From Streptomyces umbrinus (GTDB lineage: Bacteria; Actinomycetota; Actinomycetes; Streptomycetales; Streptomycetaceae), in contig NZ_JAUSZI010000002.1 in NCBI RefSeq assembly GCF_030817415.1, forward strand, positions 1,240,001 to 1,304,000: a stretch of 64,000 nucleotides of DNA. The letters are read 5' to 3'. The stretch's first letter is position 1, and each line of letters opens with the position of its first letter. Below the pieces are notes generated by a model, which was given only the letters and a program-made list of their open reading frames with translations, was not told where the DNA came from and ran no database searches. Below, piece after piece: positions 1-7,786 of this stretch. A program made the position numbers and the translations under genes.

Positions 1-1224
1 GTAGGGAACCGGGTCGTCGGGCATGCGCAGCAGCGGGGTCCGCAGGTGCTCGCGCACCAGCGGGTACAGCAGCACGACGCCGCCCGGACCCACGTCGTCC
101 GGGGTGAGCGCGTCCAGGAGCCGGCCTGTCACCTCGGCCGCCTTCCGGCCGGGCACGAGCAGGTTGAGCCATGGATGGGCGTATGCCCACAGCCCGGCTT
201 CCTTGAGAGCGGCGACGGCCGGGGCGAGCCGGTCGAGGAAGTCGTAGTACGGGATGTCGGTGATCTCCGCGCCGGAGGGGTCGTGCCGCAGGCCCCGCAG
301 GAGCGCGGTGTCGTCGGGAACGTCTCCGGCCGGAGGTCCGTAGGCGACGGCCTCGATGACGTACCCGCGGAAGGCGCCCGTGGCATCCGGAACCATCTGC
401 CCCTCGACGTAGGAGAACCGTCGGTCGCGGACGAGCACGCGTTGGTCGTCCACGAAGGTCCGCAGATCGTCGTACGGCAGGAGGTAGTGGCGTACGGTCT
501 CGGGCGCGCGGACCAGTCGTACGGTCGCGCCGACGACCACGGCGCACTGGCCGAGGCCGGCGAGTACGGCGAGGAACAGGTCCTGGTGGCGGGTCGGGGA
601 GCAGCGCAGCAACTCCCCCGCGCCGGTGACGACTTCCAGCTCCAGGACGTTGTCGACCTGCGCGCCGTGGCGGTGGGTCTGGCCGCCGAGGCCTCCGACG
701 GACAGCGTTCCGCCGACGGAGAGTTCGAGGTAGTCGGTGAAGACGGGAGGGGTCAGGCCGTGGACGAGGGTGGTCTTGGCGACGTCGCTCCACTTGGCGC
801 CGGCGCCGACCCGGACGCTCGTGCTGCCGGAGTCGACGGAGTGAATGGCGGCGAACGGGGCGGTCTCGATGACCAGGCCGCCGGCGACCTGTGCCTGGCC
901 GTTCGTGGCGTGGCCCTGTCCGCGTGGGGCGACCGGGATTCCGCGCCTGTCGCAGAACCGCACCATCGCCACGACGTCCGCGACGGAGCCCGGGCGCAGC
1001 ACCGCGGCCGGTCGGCGGTGCACGATGTGGCCGAAGTCGTCGGCGGCGGCGCTCAGCGCGGCCTCGTCGGTGTGGAGGGTTCCGTCCAGATCTGGGATGT
1101 CGTGCAGCGGCCGGTCGGACGGGGTCACCGCCCAACTGCGTGTGAAGGGGTCGAAGCCGATCACCGCGGTTCCTGCGGCGGCCAGGTCGCGCAGCACGGA
1201 ACGTCGGGGCGGTCTGCGGGACAT
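1..1224 (-). CDS. FAD-binding oxidoreductase, cytokinin dehydrogenase-like, Tat-type leader (C-terminus cut off)
   Basis: The gene runs leftward off the window edge, so only 408 codons are present; family members are usually near 500 residues. The start ATG at 1224 follows GGAGGA. The first residues contain twin arginines (RRSVLRDL), suggesting Tat export. The FAD-binding (PCMH-type) domain shows PRGQGHATNGQA at about residues 100-111, whose His is the usual covalent FAD attachment point, and GGTLSVGGLGG at about 171-181 followed by a conserved GVS/HRHG-type segment. This arrangement resembles cytokinin dehydrogenases and other berberine-bridge relatives. The substrate cannot be told from sequence. 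It lies downstream of the LacI gene on the same strand and has its own candidate LacI site, so it is probably controlled by that regulator. Confidence 0.85.
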   Translation of the reverse strand, partial: MSRRPPRRSVLRDLAAAGTAVIGFDPFTRSWAVTPSDRPLHDIPDLDGTLHTDEAALSAAADDFGHIVHRRPAAVLRPGSVADVVAMVRFCDRRGIPVAPRGQGHATNGQAQVAGGLVIETAPFAAIHSVDSGSTSVRVGAGAKWSDVAKTTLVHGLTPPVFTDYLELSVGGTLSVGGLGGQTHRHGAQVDNVLELEVVTGAGELLRCSPTRHQDLFLAVLAGLGQCAVVVGATVRLVRAPETVRHYLLPYDDLRTFVDDQRVLVRDRRFSYVEGQMVPDATGAFRGYVIEAVAYGPPAGDVPDDTALLRGLRHDPSGAEITDIPYYDFLDRLAPAVAALKEAGLWAYAHPWLNLLVPGRKAAEVTGRLLDALTPDDVGPGGVVLLYPLVREHLRTPLLRMPDDPVPY

Positions 1225-1249
1225 GCGTTCCTCCAGGGGAAGGACACGG

Positions 1250-1261
1250 TGAACCGGTCAA
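1250..1261. promoter_or_regulatory. candidate LacI-family operator upstream of FAD oxidoreductase
   Basis: TGAACCGGTCAA matches the perfect palindrome TGGACCGGTCCA at 2502 in 10 of 12 positions and keeps the central CG typical of LacI operators. It sits 26 bp upstream of the oxidoreductase start codon. That it is a binding site is inferred. Confidence 0.45.
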
Positions 1262-1382
1262 CAGCCGCCCACTCTAGAACCCTTGGCGCACGAGGACACG
1301 GCCCCGCGCCGGTGCTCCCCGGGCTTCGTTCGGGCCGGGCGTTCGCCTGCACTGCTCCGGCGGGGCTCGTGGTGTGCGTGGC

Positions 1383-2393
1383 TCAGGCGCGGGTCTCGCG
1401 CGGCGCGGCCGTCGTGCCCCGTACCTCCAGCACCGGCGTGCTGAGGACGGTCTCGGCGGGACGGGCGGGGTCGGCGATCCGGTCGAGCAGGCACTGCGCC
1501 GCGCGGCGGCCGACGTCGTGGCCGGCGCTGTCCACAGTGGTGAGCCACAGGTGGCGCAGGCGCGCGAGGTAGGTGTTGTCGTAGCCGACGAGGGAGAGGT
1601 CGTGCGGCACGCGGAGCCCGAGTTCCTCGGCGGCCGACAGGGCGCCGACACAGGCGATGTCGTTGAAGGCGAAGACGGCGGTGGGCCGTTCGCCCGCGCT
1701 CAGCAGCCGGACCGTGGCCCGGTAGCCGCCCTCCTCGGTCAGGTCGCCCTGTTCCACGACGGCCGTGTCGGCCAGTCCGTGTTCGCGCATGACCGTCTCG
1801 AAGCCGCGGCGGCGCAGTTCGCCGACCATGCCCTGTCCCGCGATGTGGGCGATGCGCCGGTGACCGAGCGCGATGAGGTGCTCGGTGGCGAGCCGGGCGC
1901 CGTACTGGTCGTCGTTCGCGACGATGTCGACGTGCGGCAGTACGGGTTCGCGGGCGCCCGCGACGACGGTGGGCACCCGCGTAGCCGCCGTGCGCAGGGC
2001 CTCGGGGCCCGGCAGCGTGCCGACGGCGATGAGGCCGTCGACCCGCAGGTCCGTGAAGGCGCGGGTCAGGTCCTCGCCCAGGCGCAGGTTGAGGTGACCG
2101 TCGGCAAGGAGCATGCGCAGGCCGTGGGCGTGCAGCAGGGAGTTGAGGCCGTCGAGCAGTTCCACGAACCAGGGGTTACGCATGTCATTGAGGAGCACGC
2201 CCACCGTGCGTGTGCGCCGCTCGCTGAGGCTGCGCGCGGCGGCGTTGGGCCGGTAGCCGAGCTCCTCGACGGCGGCCAGCACGGCCTGCCGCTTCTCGGG
2301 GCGCACCTGGTCGGATCCGCGCAGCACGAGCGAGACCAGGGATTTCGACACTCCGGCCCGTTCGGCGACGTCGCGGATCGTCGGTGGTCTCAT
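1383..2393 (-). CDS. LacI-family transcriptional repressor
   Basis: This 336-residue protein has the normal LacI length. The N-terminal helix-turn-helix reads TIRDVAERAGVSKSLVSLVL at residues 5-24, followed by the hinge segment LGYRPNAAARSLSERRT. The rest is a periplasmic-binding-protein-like effector domain with typical segments such as VGVLLNDMRNPWF and the late VGYDNT and LTTVD motifs. It should bind a palindromic operator as a dimer and release it when a small sugar-like ligand binds; the ligand is unknown. It is divergent from the Gfo/Idh dehydrogenase and precedes the FAD oxidoreductase, and palindromes near all three genes suggest a small local regulon including itself. Confidence 0.95.
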   Translation of the reverse strand: MRPPTIRDVAERAGVSKSLVSLVLRGSDQVRPEKRQAVLAAVEELGYRPNAAARSLSERRTRTVGVLLNDMRNPWFVELLDGLNSLLHAHGLRMLLADGHLNLRLGEDLTRAFTDLRVDGLIAVGTLPGPEALRTAATRVPTVVAGAREPVLPHVDIVANDDQYGARLATEHLIALGHRRIAHIAGQGMVGELRRRGFETVMREHGLADTAVVEQGDLTEEGGYRATVRLLSAGERPTAVFAFNDIACVGALSAAEELGLRVPHDLSLVGYDNTYLARLRHLWLTTVDSAGHDVGRRAAQCLLDRIADPARPAETVLSTPVLEVRGTTAAPRETRA

Positions 2394-2397
2394 GAAA

Positions 2398-2409
2398 TGG
2401 ACCGTTCCA
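2398..2409. promoter_or_regulatory. candidate LacI operator at the regulator's own start
   Basis: TGGACCGTTCCA differs in one base from the perfect palindrome at 2502. It lies just upstream of the LacI start codon (2393), where binding would block the regulator's own expression. Inferred autoregulatory site. Confidence 0.55.
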
Positions 2410-2456
2410 CAGGGATCGATGGCTTGTCAAAGGGTTGCGAGGATACTCCGACGGGC

Positions 2457-2513
2457 TTGACACGTGCGGGAACAGGCCTTCAGTGTGAACCGGGAGAGTT
2501 CTGGACCGGTCCA
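2457..2513 (+). promoter_or_regulatory. putative promoter and LacI operator of the Gfo/Idh gene
   Basis: A TTGACA -35 box lies at 2457-2462. A weak -10 (CAGTGT, 2481-2486) follows after 18 bp. The perfect 12-bp palindrome TGGACCGGTCCA at 2502-2513 falls just downstream, where a repressor would block transcription. The ATG follows 13 bp later. The palindrome is plain; promoter assignment is moderate. Confidence 0.5.
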
Positions 2514-2526
2514 AAGAAGGGCAGTC

Positions 2527-3681
2527 ATGGTGAGTACGCTCGGCGTCGCCGTCGTGGGGTTCGGCTGGATGGGGCGGGTGCACACCCAGGCGTACGCCCG
2601 TGTGCCGCACCACTTCCCCCAGCTGCCCGTGCGGCCCGAACTGGTCGCCGTGGCCGACGAGGTGCCCGGCCGGGCCGAGGAGGCCGCCGAGCAGTACGGC
2701 TTCGCGACGGCGGCTCGGGACTGGCGCGAGGTCGCCGCCGATCCCCGGGTCCAGGCGGTGAGCATCGCAGCCCCGAACTTCCTGCACCGCGAGATCGGCG
2801 TCGCCATGGCCGAGGCGGGCAAGCACATCTGGATCGAGAAGCCGGTCGGCCTCACCGCCGAGGACGCGCGGGCCGTGGCCGGTGCCGTCACGAAGGCGGG
2901 CGTGCAGGGCACGGTCGGCTTCAACTACCGCAACGCACCTGCCGTCGCGGCGGCCCGCGAGCTGATCGCCTCCGGCGGGATCGGCACGGTCACACACGTC
3001 CGCATCCGCCTCTTCAGTGACTACGCGGCCCACCCCGAGGGCGCACTGACCTGGCGGTACGAGCGTGAGCGCGGGGGCAGCGGAGTGCTGGGCGACCTCG
3101 CCTCGCACGGTGTGGACCTGGCCCGCTTCCTGCTCGGCGAGATCGCGTCGCTTGCCGCCGACACGGCCGTCTTCGTCCCCGAGCGCGCCCGGCCCACCGG
3201 CGCCACCGCGGGCCACGCCCGCTCGACGGGCGGCGAACTGGGCCCGGTGGAGAACGAGGACTACGTGTCCTGCCTCCTGCGCTTCACGTCCGGCGCCCGC
3301 GGTGTCCTGGAGGCCTGCCGGGTCTCGGTGGGCGAGCAGAACAACTACGGCTTCGAGATCCACGGCACCAAGGGCGCGGTCTCCTGGGACTTCCGCCGCA
3401 TGGGCGAGCTGAGCGTCAGCCGGGGCACGTCGTACCAGGACCAGCCGGTCAGCACGCTGTACGTGGGTCCCGGGCACGGGGAGTACGCGGCCTTCCAGCC
3501 GGGCTCGGCCAACAGCATGGGCTACGACGACCTCAAGGTCATCGAGGCCTACAACTTCCTGCGCTCGATCACCGAGGGCACGGCGTACGGCGCCACGGTC
3601 GAGGACGCCGTCCACAGCGCGGCCGCCCTGGACGCGATGTCCCGCTCCGCCGAGAGCGGGACCTGGACGAGTCCCGCGTAA
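2527..3681 (+). CDS. Gfo/Idh/MocA-family NAD(P)-dependent oxidoreductase
   Basis: This 384-residue protein probably oxidises a sugar, inositol or related polyol in the cytoplasm. The Rossmann motif GFGWMG is at residues 11-16, and the family EKP motif with its conserved lysine is at 103-105 (IEKPVGLT). The C-terminal alpha/beta domain follows. The ATG at 2527 was chosen because the nucleotide-binding fold begins right after it and AAGAAGG precedes it; an upstream ATG at 2464 would place the LacI palindrome inside the coding region. It is divergent from the LacI gene, so its substrate or product may be that regulator's inducer. The exact substrate is not predictable. Confidence 0.93.
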   Translation: MVSTLGVAVVGFGWMGRVHTQAYARVPHHFPQLPVRPELVAVADEVPGRAEEAAEQYGFATAARDWREVAADPRVQAVSIAAPNFLHREIGVAMAEAGKHIWIEKPVGLTAEDARAVAGAVTKAGVQGTVGFNYRNAPAVAAARELIASGGIGTVTHVRIRLFSDYAAHPEGALTWRYERERGGSGVLGDLASHGVDLARFLLGEIASLAADTAVFVPERARPTGATAGHARSTGGELGPVENEDYVSCLLRFTSGARGVLEACRVSVGEQNNYGFEIHGTKGAVSWDFRRMGELSVSRGTSYQDQPVSTLYVGPGHGEYAAFQPGSANSMGYDDLKVIEAYNFLRSITEGTAYGATVEDAVHSAAALDAMSRSAESGTWTSPA

Positions 3682-3708
3682 GGACCGAAGCCCGCGTAAG
3701 GGCCGAGG
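3673..3708. repeat. 18-bp tandem duplication across a stop codon
   Basis: CCCGCGTAAGGACCGAAG (3673-3690) is followed directly by CCCGCGTAAGGGCCGAGG (3691-3708), with two differences. The TAA stop of the dehydrogenase lies in the first copy, and the second repeats it out of use. It looks like a recent microduplication between convergent genes. Confidence 0.7.
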
Positions 3709-3715
3709 CCCGCGC

Positions 3716-5143
3716 CTACGAGGTGCGCCGGGTGAACAGCCCGTGGAAGCCGAAGGGGATGGCGTGCGGCACGTCCGCACGCGCCAGCACCTCGTACGTG
3801 CGGGCGTCCAGCACCAGCAGGAACGACGAGCCCCGCGCCGAGTCGAGGACCACCGACAGCACGACACCGTCGTCCTCGCCCTCCGCGCCGGGCGCGGCGG
3901 TCGGTGCCGCCACGAAGACCGGCTCGCCGGGGTAGCAGCCCTCCTCGGACCACTTCAGCGCGTGGCCCGTCGTCACGTCGACCTTCACGAGCTGGTTGAG
4001 GAAGTCGTCACCGCTGCGGTCGCGGGCGCCCACACCGTACGCGTAGCGGTAGTCGACGCCGTTGTGCCGCTCGTACGCGATGCGCGGCAGCTCCAGTGCC
4101 TCCTCGGACAGTCGCCTCATCTCGACGTCGCCGGTGCCGAGAGAGATGCGGTAGCGGATGGGCAGCGCGAACGGGACCGCGTCGCCCGCGCGCAGTCGGT
4201 CCAGGTACAGCGTGTCGATGACGGAGGCGTCCTCGTACGAACACATGTCGAGGACGATGTCGTCGCCGTCGTCGAAGGCGTTGATGTGGTGGAACGCGAA
4301 GAACGCCGGCCCCTCGTACACACCGCGCACCGAGCCGTCGCGCAGGTCCATGACCGTGAAGCGGGTGCCGCGCTCCGGCTCCCAGCGGTAGTTCTCGATG
4401 AACGGCCGACCGCTGAGCACGATGCTCATCGGGTTCACCACGAGCGGGAACTCCGCGAGGACCGCGTACCGGCGTGTGATCGCGAAGCTGTGCATGTAGG
4501 AGGGGCGGGCGATCCGGCGGCTGCCGATCAGCTCGCGGGCCGTGCCCGTGGCCTTCTGCCGGTAGACGCGGTACTCGCTGGTGCGCGAGAAGTGCAGCAG
4601 GTAGTTGACCAGGTCACCGGTGGTGGGGTCCTGGTGCGGGTGGGCCGTGGTCAGCTGGCCGCTCAACTCGTCCTCGTAGCCGACCACTCCCGCGGTCGCG
4701 AGCGTGTCCCGGTCGAAGGCGACCGGTATCGGCGTCTCGGTCAGCGCCACGAAGCGGTCGCCGAAGCGGGTGATGTTGACGTTCGCGTTCAGGGTGGGCC
4801 TGCGCGAGAAGCGGGTGAAGAAACGGGCGAACAGTGAGCGGCACGGGTCGGTCGCGAACTCGGGGTAGGCGATCGTCCCCGACTCGACGGCGCGGTGGGC
4901 GGCGGTGTCGAGGAACCTGTTGGCATAGGAGACCCTTCCGCCTTCGATGGTGAAGCGGTGCAGCATCGCCTGCCCGTCGAACCAGTGCCGCAGGGAGCGC
5001 TCCCCCGCGTCGTAGCGCGCGGGGCCGTTCCGCAGCAGGCTCCCCTCCAGCCAGCCGGGCAGCGTCCCTTTGACCGGAAGCTCTGCGACTTCGGCCTCGT
5101 CGTGCAGCCCCTGAAACCCGGCCGCGAAACCCGGTGTACTCAT
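3716..5143 (-). CDS. carotenoid oxygenase (carotenoid cleavage dioxygenase / RPE65 family)
   Basis: This 475-residue protein should be a non-haem iron(II) dioxygenase that cleaves a double bond of a carotenoid, apocarotenoid or stilbene-like substrate. The four iron-binding histidine regions of the seven-bladed propeller are visible: AHPHQDP (about 167-173), YMHSF (217-220), FHHINAF (285-291) and FHGLF near the C-terminus. Length is normal for bacterial members. The ATG at 5143 (MSTPGF) has GGGAGG five bases upstream, better than the ATG at 5164. It is divergent from a PadR regulator, and the shared intergenic repeat suggests PadR control. No carotenoid biosynthesis genes are visible nearby. 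Confidence 0.93.
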   Translation of the reverse strand: MSTPGFAAGFQGLHDEAEVAELPVKGTLPGWLEGSLLRNGPARYDAGERSLRHWFDGQAMLHRFTIEGGRVSYANRFLDTAAHRAVESGTIAYPEFATDPCRSLFARFFTRFSRRPTLNANVNITRFGDRFVALTETPIPVAFDRDTLATAGVVGYEDELSGQLTTAHPHQDPTTGDLVNYLLHFSRTSEYRVYRQKATGTARELIGSRRIARPSYMHSFAITRRYAVLAEFPLVVNPMSIVLSGRPFIENYRWEPERGTRFTVMDLRDGSVRGVYEGPAFFAFHHINAFDDGDDIVLDMCSYEDASVIDTLYLDRLRAGDAVPFALPIRYRISLGTGDVEMRRLSEEALELPRIAYERHNGVDYRYAYGVGARDRSGDDFLNQLVKVDVTTGHALKWSEEGCYPGEPVFVAAPTAAPGAEGEDDGVVLSVVLDSARGSSFLLVLDARTYEVLARADVPHAIPFGFHGLFTRRTS

Positions 5144-5160
5144 GGTCGCCTCCCGACATG

Positions 5161-5208
5161 CCACAGTGGACTGTGCTCTTCATTTCATGGCACACCGTCC
5201 ACAGTGGA
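5161..5208. promoter_or_regulatory. paired CCACAGTGGA boxes, candidate PadR operator
   Basis: CCACAGTGGA occurs at 5161-5170 and again at 5199-5208, start-to-start distance 38 bp. Each copy contains the palindrome CCAC-A-GTGG. They fill the gap between the divergent carotenoid oxygenase and PadR starts. PadR proteins commonly bind such dyads and autoregulate; the assignment is inferred. Confidence 0.55.
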
Positions 5209-5227
5209 ATGTCAAGGGGAGAACGGA

Positions 5228-5743
5228 ATGGCCGACCTCAACCCCACCGCGGCTTCGCTGCTCGGTTTCCTGCACGGCGGGGAAGCCAGCGGGTACGAGC
5301 TGGTGCACACCGCCGAGCAGCTCATCGGCGACTTCTGGACCCTCACCCGAAGCCAGGTCTACCGCGAGCTCGCGGCCCTCGCCGGCCGCGGGCTCGTCGA
5401 GGCCGGGCCCGCGGGCCCCCGGTCGCGGCAGCCCTACCGCCTCACCGACGAGGGCCGGGCCGCCTTCGCCGCATGGCTCGCCGAGCCGCCGGGCTCCGAG
5501 CAGATCCGCTATCCGCTGCTGCTCACCATCGCCTTCGGCTCCGCCCTGGACCGGGACCGGCTGACGGAGTTCATCGCCGGGCACCGCGCGGACCACGAGA
5601 AGCGGCTCGCGGACTACCGCGAGAGAGCGGCCGCGGGCGCCCCGGACCGCTTCACGGAGGCCACGCTGGCCTTCGGCATCCGTTACGAGGAGGCGGTGCT
5701 GGCCTGGATGGACGAGCTGCCCGCGATCCTGGACGGACGGTAG
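5228..5743 (+). CDS. PadR-family transcriptional regulator
   Basis: This 171-residue protein has an N-terminal winged-helix domain: LLGFLHGGEASGYELVHTAE begins the fold, and SQVYRELAALAGRGLVE forms the recognition helix and wing. An amphipathic C-terminal region of the Vir_act_alpha_C type mediates dimer formation in the family. The ATG at 5228 follows GAACGGA. It is divergently arranged with the carotenoid oxygenase and separated by two copies of a dyad sequence, so the oxygenase is its most likely target. An aromatic or apocarotenoid ligand is possible but not shown by sequence. Confidence 0.92.
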   Translation: MADLNPTAASLLGFLHGGEASGYELVHTAEQLIGDFWTLTRSQVYRELAALAGRGLVEAGPAGPRSRQPYRLTDEGRAAFAAWLAEPPGSEQIRYPLLLTIAFGSALDRDRLTEFIAGHRADHEKRLADYRERAAAGAPDRFTEATLAFGIRYEEAVLAWMDELPAILDGR

Positions 5744-5810
5744 GCCCCGCCACCCTCGCCACGGCACCGGACGCGGCACCGGACGCGGGCAACTGCTAGC
5801 GTCCGGGCGC

Positions 5811-6194
5811 GTGAACGACAGTGTGTATGTGGGAAACGCGGGCAAGGACGCGGCACTGGACCGGGGGTGGCTGCTCGGCCACTTCAAGGACGCCGACGAT
5901 CCGCGCCACAGCGAGGCCCTGGAGATCAAGTGGGGCGTACACCCCAAGGGCGACGAGCGGGCGCGGTGGGTCGAGGGCGAGGAACGCACGGCCCTCCAGG
6001 TCCTGGTGAGCGGCCGGTTCCGCGTCGAGTTCCCCGGCCGCAGCGTCACGCTGCAACAGCAGGGTGACTACGTGGTGTGGGGGCCCGGAGTCGACCACTC
6101 CTGGTTCGCGGAGGAGGAGTCGGTCGTGCTGACCGTCCGCTGGCCGTCCGTGCCCGGCTACGCGGTCCCGGAGACGGACCGAGATCCTCAGTAG
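5811..6194 (+). CDS. small cupin-domain protein
   Basis: This 127-residue protein starts at GTG 5811. The central part is a single cupin beta-barrel: WGVHPKGDERARWV corresponds to the first cupin motif region and GDYVVWGPGVDHSWFAEEES to the second, with the terminal metal-binding-type His in DHSW. The first motif is poor in histidines, so metal binding is uncertain. Proteins of this type may be isomerases, signal-sensing domains or effector-binding proteins. It is followed after 12 bp by the SUMF1-like gene, so the two are likely cotranscribed. No specific function can be assigned. Confidence 0.8.
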   Translation: MNDSVYVGNAGKDAALDRGWLLGHFKDADDPRHSEALEIKWGVHPKGDERARWVEGEERTALQVLVSGRFRVEFPGRSVTLQQQGDYVVWGPGVDHSWFAEEESVVLTVRWPSVPGYAVPETDRDPQ

Positions 6195-6206
6195 GATCGA
6201 CAGCTC

Positions 6207-6890
6207 ATGGACACGAGCACGGTGAACGAGATGATCGCTGTCCCTCCGGGGCAGGTGACGCTGTCGGACCGGCGGACGCACCGCAGTTGGCAGGTCGACC
6301 TCGCGCCGTACCGGCTCGGGGCGTTCCCGGTCACGCAGGCGCTGTACGCACAGGTCACGGGTGCGCGGCCGAGCAGCGCCGAGGGCGACCTGCTGCCCGT
6401 GGAGGGCGTGTCCTGGTGGGACGCGGTCCGGTTCTGCAACGCCCTGTCCCGGCACGAGGGGTTGGCCCCCGCGTACCTCCTCCACACCGACGACGAAGGC
6501 GTCGAGGGCATCGAGTGGAACGCGGCCGCGGACGGGTACCGGCTGCCCACCGAGGCCGAGTGGGAGCACGCGTGCCGCGCCGGTACGACCGGGCCGCGCT
6601 ACGGGCCGCTCGACGACATCGCCTGGTACCGCGGCAACTCGGACGAGCGCATCCACGACGTGGGCGGCAAGCAGCCCAACCCCTGGGGCCTGCACGACAT
6701 GCTCGGCAACGTCTGGGACTGGTGCTGGGACGTCTACGACGCCGAGGTCTACGGGACCTACCGAGTCCTGCGCGGCGGCGGCTGGTTCGACGAACACTGG
6801 AGCTGCCGGGCCTCCGCACGGCGCCGCAGTCACCCGAGCTATCAGGTCGACGACGTGGGGTTCCGCGTCGCGCGCTCCGCCGCGCCCTGA
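6207..6890 (+). CDS. SUMF1/FGE-fold protein (formylglycine-generating-enzyme family, catalytic cysteine pair incomplete)
   Basis: This 227-residue protein has the whole SUMF1 fold: PVTQALYAQVTG, VEGVSWWDAVRFCNALS, YRLPTEAEWEHACRAG, NPWGLHDMLGNVWDWCWD and the ending RVLRGGGWF ... DVGFRVAR. True bacterial formylglycine-generating enzymes have two active-site cysteines after the RGG motif. Here only the second is present (WSCRASARR) and acidic residues replace the first region, so sulfatase activation is doubtful. The fold is also used by hercynine synthases and non-catalytic proteins. It follows the cupin gene closely, and no sulfatase gene is visible nearby. Confidence 0.88.
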   Translation: MDTSTVNEMIAVPPGQVTLSDRRTHRSWQVDLAPYRLGAFPVTQALYAQVTGARPSSAEGDLLPVEGVSWWDAVRFCNALSRHEGLAPAYLLHTDDEGVEGIEWNAAADGYRLPTEAEWEHACRAGTTGPRYGPLDDIAWYRGNSDERIHDVGGKQPNPWGLHDMLGNVWDWCWDVYDAEVYGTYRVLRGGGWFDEHWSCRASARRRSHPSYQVDDVGFRVARSAAP

Positions 6891-7167
6891 TCCGCCCACC
6901 GGGACGGGGAGTTACCCGGGTCGCCACGGAACCCCGTGGTCAACGCGCCCTCCACACCAGGGCGACCGCACCTCACACAACGTTCACATTTGTTGACGCA
7001 GCGCATTGGGTTGCACCAAGATCTTCAACGGATGAGTGATCGCGCCCTCTGCGAGGAGCGCGAACTCCCCCATGCCCCGCCCGTGTTGACCGCGGCCCGC
7101 CAGGCCGCGCCGCCACCGGCAGCCGGGGCCTCGCCTCCCCCACACCTTTCATCTCAAGGAGTCTGTC

Positions 7168-7770
7168 TTGCTGCGCCACCATTCCGCGCTGCGCGCCGTC
7201 GCACCCGCCGCCGTCCTCGCGCTCACCCTCAGTGCATGCGGCGGTGGCGACGACGCCGGCACGGACGCGAAGAAGTCCTCCCGGCCCAAGGCCTCCGCCT
7301 CGCAGTCCAAGGCCTCGTCCGGGGGCGAGCTGGCCACCGGCGAGAGCGCCACGGGGAAGGTCGAGGAGGAGGACGGCAAGGTCACGTACGAGATCACCGC
7401 CCAGAAGGTCGATCTCGGCACGGAGGCCGAGGCCGAGAAGCTGGTCCAGGACAAGGCCGACGCCAAGGGCATGGCCCTCGCCGTCGCCCACGTGAAGTAC
7501 ACCCACAAGGCGGGCCCGGCCCTCACGAGCGACTCCGACGCGGGCGACGGCACCACCATCTGGGCGGACGGACAGCGCGGCACCCTGCTCCTCGGCTCCG
7601 CCGACGACGCCCCCGGCTGCGAGGACCCGTACGACGTCACGAGCTGGAAGTCCGGCGAGAGCCACGTCTTCTGCGAGTCGTACCTGGTCCCCTCGAACGC
7701 GAAGTCCCTCGAGGTCCACTGGTCGGAGGAGGACGGCGAGCCGTACATCTGGAAGTTCCCCGACGAGTAG
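7168..7770 (+). CDS. putative secreted lipoprotein
   Basis: Translation starts at TTG 7168, with AAGGAG seven bases upstream. The 200-residue product has a basic N-terminus, a hydrophobic segment and the lipobox LSAC near residue 24, so it should be lipid-anchored on the outer face of the membrane. A Gly/Ser/Lys-rich linker follows, then a compact domain with repeated acidic and Trp residues (WSEEDGEPYIWKFPDE at the end) and two cysteines (CEDPYD and FCES) that may form a disulfide. I do not recognise the domain. The 277-bp gap upstream is less GC-rich and probably holds the promoter. Confidence 0.85.
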   Translation: MLRHHSALRAVAPAAVLALTLSACGGGDDAGTDAKKSSRPKASASQSKASSGGELATGESATGKVEEEDGKVTYEITAQKVDLGTEAEAEKLVQDKADAKGMALAVAHVKYTHKAGPALTSDSDAGDGTTIWADGQRGTLLLGSADDAPGCEDPYDVTSWKSGESHVFCESYLVPSNAKSLEVHWSEEDGEPYIWKFPDE

Positions 7771-7786
7771 GCGGAACGCCCGCGGC

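Noticed and set aside
46..1572. Long open frame on the plus strand
   Set aside because: It is the mirror of the FAD oxidoreductase and the end of the LacI gene; its residues show the Val/Gly/Arg/His composition of a shadow frame and no domain.
4993..5004. GGGAGCGCTCCC palindrome like a CebR box
   Set aside because: It lies inside the carotenoid oxygenase coding sequence near residues 46-50, far from any promoter, and is probably chance.
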